A DNA stretch of 64,000 nt from [Phialemoniopsis] sp. UDSM-2020 (taxonomy: Eukaryota > Ascomycota > Sordariomycetes > Thyridiales > Thyridiaceae), in the NCBI GenBank assembly GCA_018873225.1, contig JAEILZ010000002.1:4464001-4528000 (forward strand), in the 5' to 3' direction. The first letter of the stretch is position 1. Each line of letters begins with the position of its first letter. The notes under the pieces are model-generated. The model made no database searches and had not been told where the DNA came from. It saw nothing but the letters and a program-made list of their open reading frames with translations. Positions 12,578-25,299 of this stretch are shown here, one piece after another. The position numbers and the translations under genes are program-made.

Positions 12578-13433
12578 ATGGCAGTCTGCGCCAGCTGCGA
12601 GGGCCGCCTAGTCCTCGACTTTGACGTCGAGGACGACGAGCCGCAGACCGAGGAAGTCCCCGATGACCTGGAACTTCCCTGCGGCTGTCATTTCCACTGG
12701 TAAGCACCGACAACGCCCCTGGGAAGACCCATGGGACCGCAATCAGCTCACATAGCCATCTCCCCCCTAAAGGCAATGCCTCCTAGACGACGCAGAGCAA
12801 GTCGCCCTGTCTCTCAAGTGCCCCAAGTGCGAGGCCTACCTGGCCGCCAACCAGCCCGGCCCCTCGGTCACCAACCCAGTCCACCAGACCCCCGCCGGAG
12901 CCGGCGCCATCCGCACGCGCTACTCTTCCGAGGGCGGCGTCCAGGAGGACTACGACATCCTCCCCATTCTGACAGAAGAGGCCTACCTCTCGTCCCACCC
13001 CGAGGCCCGCCCCGCGCGCGCCCTGCTCACCATGTGCGCCGAGGGCGACGTCATGGGCATCGTCGGCATCCTGCAGGACCTCGACGACGCCGCCGACGAT
13101 GAGCAAGACAGCCTCCCCGTCAACAAGCTCCTGCGCTACCGGGACCCGCTCGCCGGCATGCGCAGCGCGCTGCACGTCGCCGTCGAGAGCAACCAGGAAG
13201 AAGTCTTCTACATGCTGCTGTACCTCGCCTCGCGCCTCGCGACGTCCGACTTCCCCGCCGCCGTCGTCGAGTCGGCGCGGCAGGTCGGCCTGGGCCGGCC
13301 CGAGCAGGGGTCGGACCCGGACATCCGCACCCTGGCGGACGACAAGGGCGAAGGACCCGAGGCGTACGCGCGCCGGGCGGGTGGCAAGTGGGCGCAGTGG
13401 GCGGATGCTGGTGTGTTTACGCAGGGTCTATGA
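12578..13433 (+). CDS. RING-like / ankyrin-like conserved hypothetical protein
   Basis: Protein of 260 aa from two exons, 12578-12699 and 12773-13433; phases agree. Residues 1-60 hold a cysteine/histidine array: CASC near the start, CGCHFHWQC formed across the intron, then CPKC. The order resembles a degenerate RING-type zinc-binding fold. The middle contains an ALHVAVESNQEEVF stretch that looks like one ankyrin-type helix-turn-helix repeat. A fungal protein family with this layout seems to exist, but no function is known to me. An E3-ligase-like role is only a guess. No signal peptide or membrane segment is seen. The coding part is very GC-rich, as in neighbouring genes. Confidence 0.8.
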
Positions 13434-13758
13434 TTTGGCACTGAGTGCTATTTCGCTGAAAATAAAATGATGAATAGTTGCATTGGGTGAGGCGTTTTGG
13501 TGGTTGGGCAACAAGGATGGAAAGGGGGAGAGGGAAGATACCCGGTAGAGTTGTTTTGTGTCGTTAAAGACAAGTTTCGTACCAACAATAGAATCCCATA
13601 CAAATAATCACTAGTGACCGAGTGTGCTTGAACCTGACGATGTATTGCTGTACCTGCTCTAATTGCACATCGAGGTTGTCTGCCACCTCGAGTTGATTTA
13701 AAAGACTGCGCCTCAAATGCTCAAACGCTAAATTCAAATTCAAATACAACGGACAAGC
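13434..13758. other. Convergent 3' region
   Basis: About 325 nt between two genes that end towards each other; it should hold both 3' UTRs. The sequence is AT-richer than the flanks. No other feature was seen. Confidence 0.5.
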
Positions 13759-16700
13759 TCACTCCAGATGATCCCACTCTACAATATTCGCCGCTCGCCC
13801 CTGGCCCGGTGTCCCCGCCTTTGACGGCGAGGTGGACCGATCCTTGTTGGACAGCAGCTGCGACATGATGAAGTGGCTCACGTCCTCGTCGGACCAGTAG
13901 GCCATGTGCGAGGCGATGGTGTTGATCGGGTTGAAATCGAGAACGCTCCTAGATTATACACATTAGTATCATGCCTGCCCATTACCATAACAAGGGACAG
14001 AAGATGGGATAAGACTCACTCTTGGATGCTGTAATCCACCCTGCCGTTCCGATTCAGCGCCCGCACCTTCATCTCCTCCCTCCGCAGGCGCTGCGCCTTG
14101 CGCTCCTCCTCCATCCAGTTGCTGACCGCCACGCCCGCCGCGGCTTTTGCCTTGGCGTCGTCTTTACCATCCCCGCCGCCGTCCTTCTCCAGCGTCTCGA
14201 CCCGGTCCTTCTGGAACCGCGAGTACAGCGTCTCGAGCTCGTCGTCGATGAGCGTCATGTCGTTGCCGCTAATACTCTTGCGGCCCGCGGCGTCGCCGTC
14301 TCCCCCGAGCATCGCGAGCTGCCTCTTGCGCGCGGCCGCCTTCTCCCCGCTCAGCGCCGAGGCGTTCGATATGACGCCGGCGCCGACGTTGGTGCCCGCG
14401 CCGGGCGACGAGGCGTGCGGCGGGTGCTGCGCGTTGAAGTTGGCGACCTCCTCCTGCGTGAGACCGAGGCTGCGATTCAGCAGGTTGTTGGCGATGCCGG
14501 CGCTGAGGCTGGACCACAGGCCGCTGACGCTCTGGCCGACCTTGGCGCCGAGGTCCGACATAATGTTTTGCGGGTTGGAGACGTTGCTGAAGATGCCCTT
14601 CTTTGTGTAGGGCAGGACCTGAGGTTTGAGGCTTGACATGGCGGAAGAAATGAGGGGTTCTAGTCGGTAGCTGATCGGATCAGAGGGGTGGAAGACGTTG
14701 TACAGCTGCGAAACCTTGGGCGAGGAGATTGATACCGGGAGCCCGGTAATGGGTGAGATGCGCTGGTCTGATCCGGCATGCCCGGCCAGAGGAACGGCGG
14801 TGGCGAAGGGGTCGTCAAGCTCGTCTGGATTGAGCGGGCTTTCTGAGGGCATGGCATTGGGAAGATGGCGTGCGGAAATGGTGCGGCCCTTGAGCATCTG
14901 GAACAGTCCGATAGGGGAACCCAGACAGTAAAAGTCCTCGACATCGAATTCAAAGCTGAGATCCTTCGGGTCTCGCTGTTCGCGCTTCTCCGCCGGCCAG
15001 AATCGGAGCGGATTCATCAGTGAGTCGTGCCCTTGTGGTGGCTCCTTTTGTCTGCATAGGATGTCAAACATGATTGCAGAGCCGAGGGAATGGCCCATAA
15101 CATGGACCTTGCCGTTAAAGCCGGGGTTTCGCTCCATGAACAGCTTATAAATCCGATTGGACTCTCTGAAAACAATCTCGGAGATCTGTTCTCGATAGGC
15201 GCTCTGGTACAACAGCACATCCAGTGCCAAATCGGCAATGAGAGACCGTGCAAAAGCCACGCCCTCGACGGTGATATCCTCCAAAGAAGGGTACTCATCT
15301 TCTTCCTCGAAGGTTTCCCCGAGATCTTGTTCACGCCTCTTCTCGCCCTTGCGCTTGGGGAAGTCAAGCAGGTGCCGCCAGCATACAGGCAAGACCTGGA
15401 TGCGACAGTTACCAGGACCCTCACCTATCTCGGCGTTTAGCGCTCTCAGATCAGCCGAGGTAGAGTAGACAGACTTGAGTGTCTTGCGCAAGACGTTGAC
15501 ATCATGAACAAAGTTGACACTCTCCATCCTAAGACCGAGTAGCTGCCCGATACCGTGGGTGACTAGAATTAGATGCTCGATGTCGCGGCCCTGGGATTCG
15601 CCAGCTTGAGCGTTGTAATCATCTTGAATCTCCTTCTCTTCACGCTTGCGGATTTCTTCCTCTTCTTTCTCGGGGTCTCTGTTCTCTGCACTTTCGATCA
15701 GAGAGGATAGCTGACGCTGGAGACGGCTGCCCCTGGTCTCGAAGTCGGCGGATCCTCTCCCGTCATTCTCGCCATCGTGATCTGACCTAGAGCTGGGCGG
15801 CGCAGAGCGTCTCTTCAATGCTCTCTGCTCTTTCTCGTCGATTTCACTCGACAATCTGGTACCCGCGGGTGTCGTCGGCCTCTGTTCATCCTTGCTTTTA
15901 TTTTCCTTGCCCTTCTCTTCCTTGGCTTTCTTTGGTTCTGAGTAGCCTCGCACAAGCTTGACGCCGCTCATGTAGGCACCTCCGGCAAACCTTTCATACA
16001 TGGTGGACGTGACCCAGGACAAGACACCATCGGATGACAGCCAGGCGGTATTGACATCTTGGTACGTGGCAATATTGTTCATATAGGTCCCAAAGAGCCG
16101 GTGAGTTTGTGGCTGATGCTGCGGGGTGGACGTTGCGGGTTTCAAGGAGCCATCGGTGGTAGTCGCGGCTGCTTTCAGGTTCTCTACCGAAGCTTTGGGC
16201 GTTATGTCGCTTGCTTTCGATTCACTTCGGGCTCTCGCTGGGTAAAGCCACGGCTTGACTTTGAGATAGCCCTCCTCTAGTTGCGAGGCCAGATTCTCCT
16301 CGCATGGCCGGAGGCTGGAGCCCTCTTGGTAAAACCAACTCCCGCGGCGAACGTCGTAGGTTGGGCCCAGCCAATACGCTGGCGCAAGTTCCCTCTCTTC
16401 GATGTCTACATCGAATAAGAAGTCCTCATTGACTGGGACTTTGATACCAGGCTCCTTTTGCTTCGTCGCTTCAGCAGCATCCATAGATGTATTGGGAGTG
16501 TCCTGAGAGGCATGAGAGTGTCCCTTTTGGGACCCGGACACGTATCTTCGCGTCACACCGGTATCCCGCTCATTCTCAGAGGCTTCGACTACTTTCTGGT
16601 AGGCGGCTTCGAGGGCACGGTTGTCTGGTTTCGAAAAGGCAACATACTTCTTGGGCGGGGGAGGTAACTTCGTCTCTTTGGGAGTCTTGCTCTTGACCCA

Positions 16701-17024
16701 TTCTGGTTTGCGTTTCGGGACCTTTTAGTGACGGCGGTTAGTATGGTTACAACTTGTAACAATAAAATCCACAGACGTAGGGCTTACATCTACAGCATGA
16801 AACCACTGCACGGCGAGAGGTGGGCAATCCGGGGGGTATCGCTTGAAGCTTCGCCCGTAGGTACTGGTCGTGCTGTGATCGCCAGGATTGACGGGCGCAG
16901 GGTCGGGTAGAGGGTCTTTGGGCGTCGGTGTGCTGCTTCTATTCCCGCCCCAAGGATTTATCGAGTCAACGGCAGAGGAGAGATACGACTTCTCAGGCTT
17001 TTTGTCGTCGGGAGGCGGCGCCAT
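13759..17024 (-). CDS. DDHD-domain phospholipase (PA-PLA1-like)
   Basis: Intracellular phospholipase of at least 1042 aa. Exons, minus strand: 17024-16788, 16721-14020, 13948-13759; phases agree. The lipase nucleophile lies in GHSLG (Ser624), preceded by the LVTHGIGQ strand. The C-terminal third is the DDHD domain, with the FYCLGSPIG segment and a conserved tail rebuilt across the last intron. The middle is charged and low in complexity. The related yeast protein Ddl1 is a mitochondrial phospholipase. The first in-frame ATG is at 17024. Codons upstream of it still read like a mitochondrial presequence (LFPRHYTSA) up to a stop at 17184-17186, so the true 5' end probably lies in an unrecognised exon or uses a non-AUG start. 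Confidence 0.88.
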
Positions 17025-18186
17025 GACATCGGCGCGGCCACGCGGCCAGGCGAGTCCGGCCTTGCGAACCACCCAGTCAAAGGATGTGGCGGAGGTGTAG
17101 TGTCGAGGAAATAGATGACCTGCAGAAGCCGAACTGCACAAGGACTTGGCCGAAAAAAGCGCCAACGTGGGTATCGCGGGAGCCTATATACTCCCTAGGC
17201 GTGTTGCGGGATGTAGCTATCGATGTGGCATAAACGCGGTTGGAATACTCGGTAAATAAGACACTTGAGGAGTGGCACAAGATGCTTGATCTATAGCTCG
17301 CGCAGTCCTCGCACCAATTCCCGAAGCTGTGGTTGTAAAGACGGAGTTGTGGGCTAAGAGAAACGTGAGTGACAGCCAAAACCCAGCATGCCGAGGAATG
17401 TTGGGAAAACGAAGTGAAGCCGGAGAACCTATGACGATGCCACGCCGTAGCTCCAAGCTCAGACCGCCTTCCCGTACTACCTGGCTGGCCTAGACCCGCT
17501 ACTACAGGTACTAATACACCACGTGGGGGTTTTTGACATCTCGGTTCTCGGCAGGCTCAGGCTCTTGTTCTCAAGTCTCTGGCATTCATTTTTACGCTGT
17601 ATTAAAAGGATCGAGAGAATATAAAGTCAAATAAAATACTCAGATCATTGGAGTTTTGGCCTTTATGTTTGCTATCTGATTGTCCTGACCAACGCCGGGT
17701 GCAGTACCATGCCTCTGTCAATCTGGGTACCGCATTTGGAGGCTGATCGGTGATAAGATTTGGTGTTATCGTTATCGCGAAAACAGGTCCGGCCTGGCTC
17801 GCGTTGGAGCAGCGCAAGGATGGGTCGTTAATCTGGTGGGGTACGACCATCGACCACCACCTGCCCGCCCCCGCCCTGCTTGCCTAGGGCCCTTCAAAAA
17901 TATTCTACAGTGCGGTCCAGTATGAATTTTTAAAGTTTGGGACATTGATCAATGATCGTCAAGCTCACCGGTCGAGTCACAACAACCACACCCAGACAAA
18001 ACGAACTCCGGTGCCACCGCGACACGACGGATTGAATCAGCACGTCTGAAAATGACCTTGCGGTAGTCCCGAAGACAAGAGAGCACCTTTGTTTCTGCAG
18101 AAAGAAGAAACGAGGTCCATCTCTGACTTGCGACCATCGCATATCACAACCAACCTTTCCCTCAACTGCTACGAATTGCAGCGACC
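17025..18186. promoter_or_regulatory. Divergent region between DDHD lipase and RNA polymerase III subunit
   Basis: About 1.1 kb carrying both promoters. Its left edge (17025-17183) probably still codes the lipase N-terminus. A TATATA tract at about 17185-17190 coincides with a possible splice acceptor. No other element could be named. Confidence 0.45.
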
Positions 18187-21100
18187 ATGGCGGATCCGGC
18201 TGGCGGCCAGACCGCCGCGACGTCCTCCAAGAAGGGGCAGCTGGTGGATCAACTACCCAAGCGCTTCAAGGGCATCAAGTTCGGCATCCAGTCAAACCAA
18301 GACATCGTCAATCAGGCAGTCCTCGAGGTCTCGGATCGCATGCTGTACGATATCGATAAACAGCGGCAGCCCTCTCAGCATGGCCCCCTTGATAACCGTC
18401 TGGTATGCCTAGTCTCACGGCATCATCCGCTTTCCCTCCGGCATGAGCTAACAATTGGAATAACAGGGAACCTCGAACAAAAATTCTACCTGCCAAACAT
18501 GTCACCAAAGGCTTGACAAATGTACTGGTCACTTCGGCCACATTCGTTTGCCGCTGCCCGCTTTCCACATCGGATACCTGCGCTTCATTATGAACATCCT
18601 CCAGAATATCTGCAAGGTTTGTCTGCCTGCTCGAAAGCCAGGAAAGACAGACGTGACTAACGTTTCCCGCTCAGGATTGTGGCTGCGTCCTTCTCACTGA
18701 ACCCGAGCGACGAATGTATCTTAGGGAGCTACGACGACCGGGACTCGATAACATGAGACGCACCATCATTTGCAAGAAGATCAACGAGCTCTGCAAGAAG
18801 GTCAAGGAGTGTCCATACTGCAAAGCTATCAACGGGACGATCAAGAAGTTGGGGGTTCTGAAGCTTGCGCACGACCGCTTCGCCGCCTTCAACCGGTCAA
18901 CTTCGGCGAAGAAAATCCCGCCGGAAAGCAAAGTCAAATTTGATAACTCCTTCTCCGCCGCCAAGAAGTACACGCCGGAGCTAGAGAAGCATATTCGAAA
19001 AGCGTTCGAGGATCTGAGTCCGTTACGGGTGCTGAACCTCTTCAAAAAGGTCAGCCCTTCGGACTGCGAGCTTCTCGGGCTGGACCCTGCCGAGGGGAGG
19101 CCCGAGATGTTTCTTTGGCAATACCTTCCGGCGCCGCCCATCTGTATCAGGCCGTCTGTTCAGCAAGACAATGCCAGTACAGAGGACGATTTGACGACAA
19201 AACTTGCCGAGATCGTTCAGATCAGCGGTCTCATCCGTGCCTCCTTGGCCAAGGGCACGCCCATTGGCACTATCATGGAGTTGTGGGAGTTCCTTCAGCT
19301 CCAAATAGCCATGTATGTGAACAGCGAGGTTCCCGGACTCGCCCAGCCCGGTTTTGGTAAAACCACGAGGGGTTTCTGCCAGCGGCTCAAGGGCAAACAG
19401 GGACGCTTCCGAGGAAACTTGTCGGGAAAGCGTGTCGACTTCTCGGGTCGAACTGTCATTTCACCAGATCCTAATCTCGGCATCGACCAGGTCGCCATCC
19501 CGATACTTGTCGCCAAGAACCTGACCTACCCTGAACGGGTGAACCACATCAACATTGAAAAGCTGCGAAAGTGCGTCATTAACGGAGTGAGTGAATGGCC
19601 CGGTGCCATTCAGGTCCTCCAGCGTAAGAGCGATGATGTCCCGTACTACAAATCGCAGTTGAAGTGGATGGAGAAGGACGACCGTATCGAGTTCGCACGA
19701 AACATGAAACCCGGAGATATTGTCGAGCGCCATCTGGAAGATGGAGACATCGTTCTTTTCAACCGGCAGCCCTCTCTGCACAAGCTCAGTATCATGAGCC
19801 ATCTTGTCAAGGTTCGGCCATGGCGGACGTTCCGACTCAACGAATGTGTTTGTACGCCTTACAACGCCGATTTCGACGGCGACGAGATGAACCTCCACGT
19901 TCCACAGACCGAAGAGGCCCGGGCTGAGGCGATTACTTTGATGGGTGTCAAACACAATCTGGCCACGCCAAAGAACGGCGAGCCCATCATTGCCGCCACC
20001 CAAGACTTTATCACGGCAGCATATCTCATCAGCAGCAAAGACCGCTTCTACACGAGACGCGAGTTTGCCTACATATGTATGCATATGACCGAAGCGACGG
20101 TCCACCTCGACATTCCCCCGCCCGCTATTCTCAAGCCGCAAGCTCTCTGGACCGGCAAACAGGTCTTCAGCATGCTGATGCGCCCGAACAAGCAGTCGGA
20201 TGTCAAGGTCAACCTTGACGCCAAGTGTAGAGAGTACAAGCCTCGCCCTGGAGAGTGTCCCGATATGTGCCCCAATGATGGCTGGCTGGTCATTCGCAAC
20301 TCAGAGGTCATGTGTGGCCGCATGGACAAGTCCACCGTCGGCGGTGGTAAGAAGGACTCTATCTTTTACGTCATCATGCGAGATTTTGGTCCGGATGCTG
20401 CTGTTGTGGCCATGAATCGTCTCGCCAAGCTCTGTGCCCGTTTCCTCGGAAATCGCGGTTTCTCCATTGGAGTCTTCGACGTGTTCCCGCCAGCAGAACT
20501 GAATGTTGGAAAGGAAGCGTTAGTGAAGAGTGCGAACGCCGAATGCGATAAGCTCATCACCCTGTTCAAGGAGGGAAGGCTTGAGAAGGCTGCTGGTTGC
20601 AACCCTGAACAGACTCTTGAGAACGCTATCTCTGGTATTCTCAGTCGAGTCCGTCAGCAGGCTGGTCAAAAGTGCAACGAAACCCTGAGCAGAAACAACG
20701 CCCCGCTTACCATGGCCAAGTCTGGATCCAAAGGATCTGATATCAACGTCGCTCAGATGGTGGCTGTCGTCGGACAGCAGATTATCGGTGGCCAGCGTGT
20801 ACCGGATGGCTTCCAGGACCGCAGTCTACCTCACTTCCACAAGAATGCACGCCAACCTCCCTCGAAAGGTTTCGTCAAGAACAGCTTCTACTCAGGACTG
20901 GTGCCCACCGAGTTCCTCTTTCACGCTATTTCGGGTCGTGAAGGTCTGGTCGATACCGCAGTCAAAACCGCCGAGACTGGCTATATGTCGCGACGTCTGA
21001 TGAAGTCATTGGAAGATTTGTCTACTCAGTATGACCACAGTGTCCGCACATCCGGTGGAGGTATTGTGCAATTCCAATTTGGTGCGGATCGTCTCGATCC

Positions 21101-22769
21101 CGTCAACATGGAGGGAGCCGCGAAGCCTGTCCACTTCGACCGCACATGGACGCATGCTGAGAACTTGACGCTGGACAACTCGGAGCCCTCGCTGCTGCCC
21201 GACCAGGCCATGGAAATTTGCAACACCATGTTGGAAGCCGAGCGGGCTCGATGCATTCGGAGAGACCTTGTCACGAATGAGATTCTTCCCTACGATGATG
21301 CCAGCAACATGGGCCTCGATCTGCAAGAGGGCAAGAGGAACTTCATCGAGACTGTCCACTCTTATGTCAAGGCACGCGCGGACAAGATCTCGAAGATTCG
21401 GAAATTGTCGGGTCTCGAAGTGAACAAGAACGAGGCAGCAATGGAGCTTGACGGCGAAGACGAGGAGTGGGCCATGGAGAGACGGACCGAATTGGTTGCT
21501 AAGGTATCTAAGAGCACACTTAAGCTCTTCATTAAGTTGTGTCTGGACAAGTACGAGTCCGCGCAAGTCGAGCCTGGCCATGCTGTCGGTGCTGTCGGAG
21601 CGCAGTCCATCGGAGAGCCTGGAACCCAGATGACCCTGAAGACTTTCCATTTCGCTGGTGTTGCGGGCATGAGTATTACACAAGGTGTTCCGCGTATTAA
21701 AGAGATCATCAACGCGTCAAAGAAAATTTCTACACCGGTCATCGAGTGCCCTCTGCAAAATAACAAGCAGATCGAGGCTGCCCGCATCGTCAAAGGCAGG
21801 ATTGAGAAGACGTATGTGTCTGACGTTCTGCGCTTTATCGAGGATGAATGGGAAGCTGGCGGTGGTAGGATCGTTCTCAAGATCGATCGGGAGGCACTGC
21901 AGGACATGCATTTGGGCATTGGACTGAACGATATTGCACGTGCTATTGTCAAACACAAGAAGCTCAAGATCGACGAGGGCGCGATTGAGGTCAACTACTG
22001 GGACAACACGGTGCAGCTCAATGTCAGCCACAGCTGGCTGGATTCGACGACGTCGAAGCGCGGGAGCAAGAGCAAGGCCGCCGCCGAGGAGGGCTCTGAT
22101 CTGCTACTCAGGGTCAACTTCCTACGTCGCATGCTCCCTACTGTCGCCATCTCTGGCTACCCCGAGGCCACCAGGGCCATCATCCAGACGTCGGAGCAGA
22201 GCGAGCACGCCGTCGTGGTCGAAGGTTATGGACTGCAGGAGTGCATGAACACAGAGGGCGTCATCGGCACGAAGGCCAAGACCAACAACATCATGGAGTG
22301 CAAAGACATCCTGGGCATCGAGGCGGCGCGCCTCACCATCGCGCACGAGATCGGCGTGGTCATGGGCGACATGGGCATCGACCCGCGGCACATGGACCTG
22401 CTGGCCGACGTCATGACGTACAAGGGCGAGGTGCTCGGCATCACGCGCTTCGGCCTGTCCAAGATGCGCGACAGCGTGCTGCAGCTCGCGTCCTTCGAGA
22501 AGACGCCCGACCACCTGTTCGAGGCGGCGGCCGGCATGAAGACGGACCGCATCGAGGGCGTGAGCGAGAACATCATCATGGGCCAGACCATGGGCGTCGG
22601 CACGGGCGCGTTCAAGATGGTGCGCCGCCTGGGCCTCGAGGACAAGGACACGGCGCCGCGGCGGACGCTGTTCGAGGAGGCCTGGAGCAAGGACGTTAAG
22701 ATGCGGAGGGGCGCGAGGAGGCCGGCTGGTGTTGGTGCTGCCGCTGCGACTGTCAGCGCTGCTGCTTAG
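18187..22769 (+). CDS. RPO31: DNA-directed RNA polymerase III largest subunit (RPC1/C160)
   Basis: Catalytic subunit of nuclear RNA polymerase III, 1486 aa, which makes tRNAs, 5S rRNA and other small RNAs. Exons: 18187-18402, 18467-18616, 18675-22769; phases agree. The N-terminal clamp zinc site is seen as CQTCHQRL and CTGHFGHIRLPLP, with CGC and CPYC further on. The active-site motif NADFDGDEMN holds the magnesium-binding aspartates D521, D523 and D525. RQPSLHK and the trigger-loop/bridge-helix regions (GAQSIGEPGTQMTLKTFHFA) are intact. The length fits Pol III C160 (about 1390-1460 aa), and the sequence fits Pol III better than Pol I or II, which have longer inserts or a CTD heptad tail. The last 500 nt are markedly richer in GC at third positions than the rest. 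Confidence 0.96.
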
Positions 22770-23203
22770 AGCAGTGAGTCGCAGGCAAGGTGGTTGTATG
22801 ATCATCATTATCATGAATTGCATTGTCACTTGGAGTTTGTGTGTAGGAATTTCGGGCTCATCAGTGCGAGGGGGAGGTAGAATGGTTCAGGAGATTAGCA
22901 TACCCAAAAATCAATATGATTGTAGTAGCCTCGAGTCCAGCCTCGTGTCGCTTGTTAATGTGAAACTGTGTTGTTCATCTTTGACCGGAGTTCACTTCTA
23001 TGCGTATTTGGCAAATTCTGAAATATTTAAATTAATTGTAACTGGGTATCAAATAACCTCCTGACCGACGCCTTTGTTCGTTCACATTTCGCCTGTCCTC
23101 GCCGTTTCCTTTCCGTGTGTCCTTTTCGTCCCGCCTTTCATTCAAACCACGATCCTTCCATTATTGTACAAAAAATACTCATATCCCCTGTGCTGGATGC
23201 CCG
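22770..23203. other. Convergent 3' region of RPO31 and SRAP genes
   Basis: About 430 nt between two stop codons on opposite strands. It is AT-rich in the middle (around 23010-23060) and should hold both 3' UTRs. No gene is seen. Confidence 0.5.
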
Positions 23204-24654
23204 TCATGAGCTGTTGGCGAAGAACTTGGTGATCTTCTGCGAACCAGCCGCTTTGGCAACAGCAGCGGCCGCTTTGCTGGGCGACTTGTTGGCATTGACA
23301 TTACTCGTGGAGCTGCGCTTGGGCCGACTTGCCGCCGCACCGATCGGTTTGACCGGCGACGACGTCTGCTTCGCCGGACTGCTGGTGGCGGCCTTCTTGG
23401 CCGGCGGGTCCCACAGATCATCGGCCTCTTCGGCTTCCCGCTTGATGCCCCTGGGGCTCGCGTCCATCCCACCGTCGTCGGCATCCTGGCTGGCCTTTTC
23501 GACGGATTCCCTCTTGACCACCGTCTTTTTCTCCTCGCCCTCCTCGGTCTTTACCTCTTGCTTCACCTCCACTTCCGGCTTGACCTTTGCGCCTTGTTCC
23601 TTCTTTGTTGGCGAAGAAGATGTCTTGTGGGAAGCAGCGGCGTTGGCGAAGAAGTTGGCAATGTTGGACTTGTTCTCCCTGCTGGCGACGGGCACGATGA
23701 AGGACGGCGAGTTGTTGCCCACTTTCCCGACCTCCTTGCTGACCGGGTAGACATCGAGCTCTCCGGTGAAGGGCTTGAGCAGCGACTGCAGCTCGCGGCT
23801 CCACTCGTGCCGGGACGGGTCGAGCCACACGCGCAGGGCGTCGGACCCGGCGTCGAGGATGACGGGCATGCGGTCGTGCAGGAACTTGAGCTGCTTGTTC
23901 GAGTCGGTCGTGATGATGGTGTAGGTGTAGTTCTTGCTATCCGGGTCGTCTGGCACGGTAGTATCAGCATCGCAACGATCGGACTAAAGAAGAAAAAGGC
24001 CATAGACTCACCCTCGTACTGCACCACATCCCACAAGCCCGCAAAGCACATGAGCCCGCCGTCGGCCCTCCTGACAAAGTGCGGCACCTTCTCCCTCCCC
24101 TTCTGCAGCCACTCGTAGAACCCCTGCGCCACGACGACGCACCGCTTGCGCGCCTTCATGCTCGCCCAGAGGCCCCCCGGGGTCGCGAGCGAGTCGTCGC
24201 GGCAGTTGATCGTCTTGAGCACCGAGGCGTAGTCCGGGTTGCGCTTGGTCCAGAAGGGCACGAGACCCCACTTCATCGACTGCAGCTTGTAGTGCACAGA
24301 CGTGCCTTCCGTTGCAGAGGGAAGTGCAGTGGCTGCTGTGTCATCGTCTTCATCTGTCGCCGCGGTTTCCTTGTCCTGTGGTCCGGATCGGCGGGGGCCG
24401 GCGCCCCAGTCCGGCACGTCGGCCCTGTAGACGATGCCGTGGTAGCCCGGCGCAAAGTTGTAGCTCTGCCGCGGGGCGCCGTCGCCCTCGTCGGCCGGGT
24501 AGTCGTCGACCTGCATGTCATTGTCTTGGAGCATGCGTCGCACCTGCGAGGGTCGCTGCGAGAGAGAGTGGGTGGCATGTTAGCAAAGGGACCACTCGCC
24601 GGAGGGGGAAGCAGGAGGACCACGAACCAGAGAAAGAGCATAACGGCCACACAT
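23204..24654 (-). CDS. SRAP-domain protein, HMCES/YedK family
   Basis: Abasic-site DNA-protein crosslinking protein of 438 aa. Exons, minus strand: 24654-24628, 24555-24012, 23949-23204; phases agree. After removal of Met1 the catalytic Cys2 (MCGRY) would form the thiazolidine bond with abasic sites in single-stranded DNA at replication forks. The conserved FYEW and LHDRMPVIL motifs of the SRAP fold are present. The C-terminal half is disordered and charged, with basic KR clusters that may be nuclear signals. It ends in QKITKFF, and a second NIANFF stretch lies after the SRAP domain; both look like PCNA-interaction motifs. The first exon has only nine codons, and its donor (GTTCGT) is weak but gives the exact family N-terminus. 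Confidence 0.92.
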
Positions 24655-25299
24655 GATGGGCAGCGTGAAAGGGGGGAGACCGAGAACTATTGTACGTCAA
24701 TAGTCGCAATTGACTCGGATCAATTGAGCACGCTGTCAAGTTTCATTGTAGCTCCCTATGTGTGCTGAACATGCAAAAAGTCGAATTGAACAGAGCTACC
24801 AGGCGGCAGCAAAGACGTCATTCTACGCCGCGTCAACTTGGCGCGGGGTGAAGGCGCAGAAAACGCGATAATGGTGCCCCATCACGTGGTGGCTTTAATT
24901 GAAGCAAACATTCCCCTTTGCATCTCGGCATTGGTTGCAAAGCTTGATCTGGTCTTTTGATCTCATTTACAGGTACTGGGGATTTATTCAAAGTGCATTG
25001 CGCTCGATATGTTGTCGTCAACTGCTCGCATCGACTTGACCGTTACATACGTGGTGGATGTGACAAGAAGACTCCTGCATGACCTGGGTAATCTCGCCTC
25101 TTTTTTTATTTCATTGCCCTATGATATTTATATGAAGAAAAAATCGTGTGCGCATGATGCACAGTATGTAAGTGGCGGGTGATATATACATTTCCCAAGG
25201 GTTGAGCAAGAGGCATCTTTGGCCAAGTCTTAGACCCTTGACCTGCAATCCGCCGATCCAGGCCCAGCCTTTTTTGACAGTTCCTCAATCGCTCACAAG
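24655..25299. other. SRAP upstream region and 3' flank of the CDH gene
   Basis: About 645 nt. It should contain the SRAP promoter and the 3' UTR of the cellobiose dehydrogenase gene, which has AT-rich tracts near 25100-25150. No other feature is supported. Confidence 0.45.

Noticed and set aside
16725..17165. DDHD lipase start at 17165
   Set aside because: The codon there is TTG, not ATG. I annotated from the first ATG and described the open upstream frame as a separate finding.
24079..24768. Plus-strand ORF of 229 codons opposite the SRAP gene
   Set aside because: Antisense shadow in GC-rich DNA; it also crosses the first intron of the real gene.
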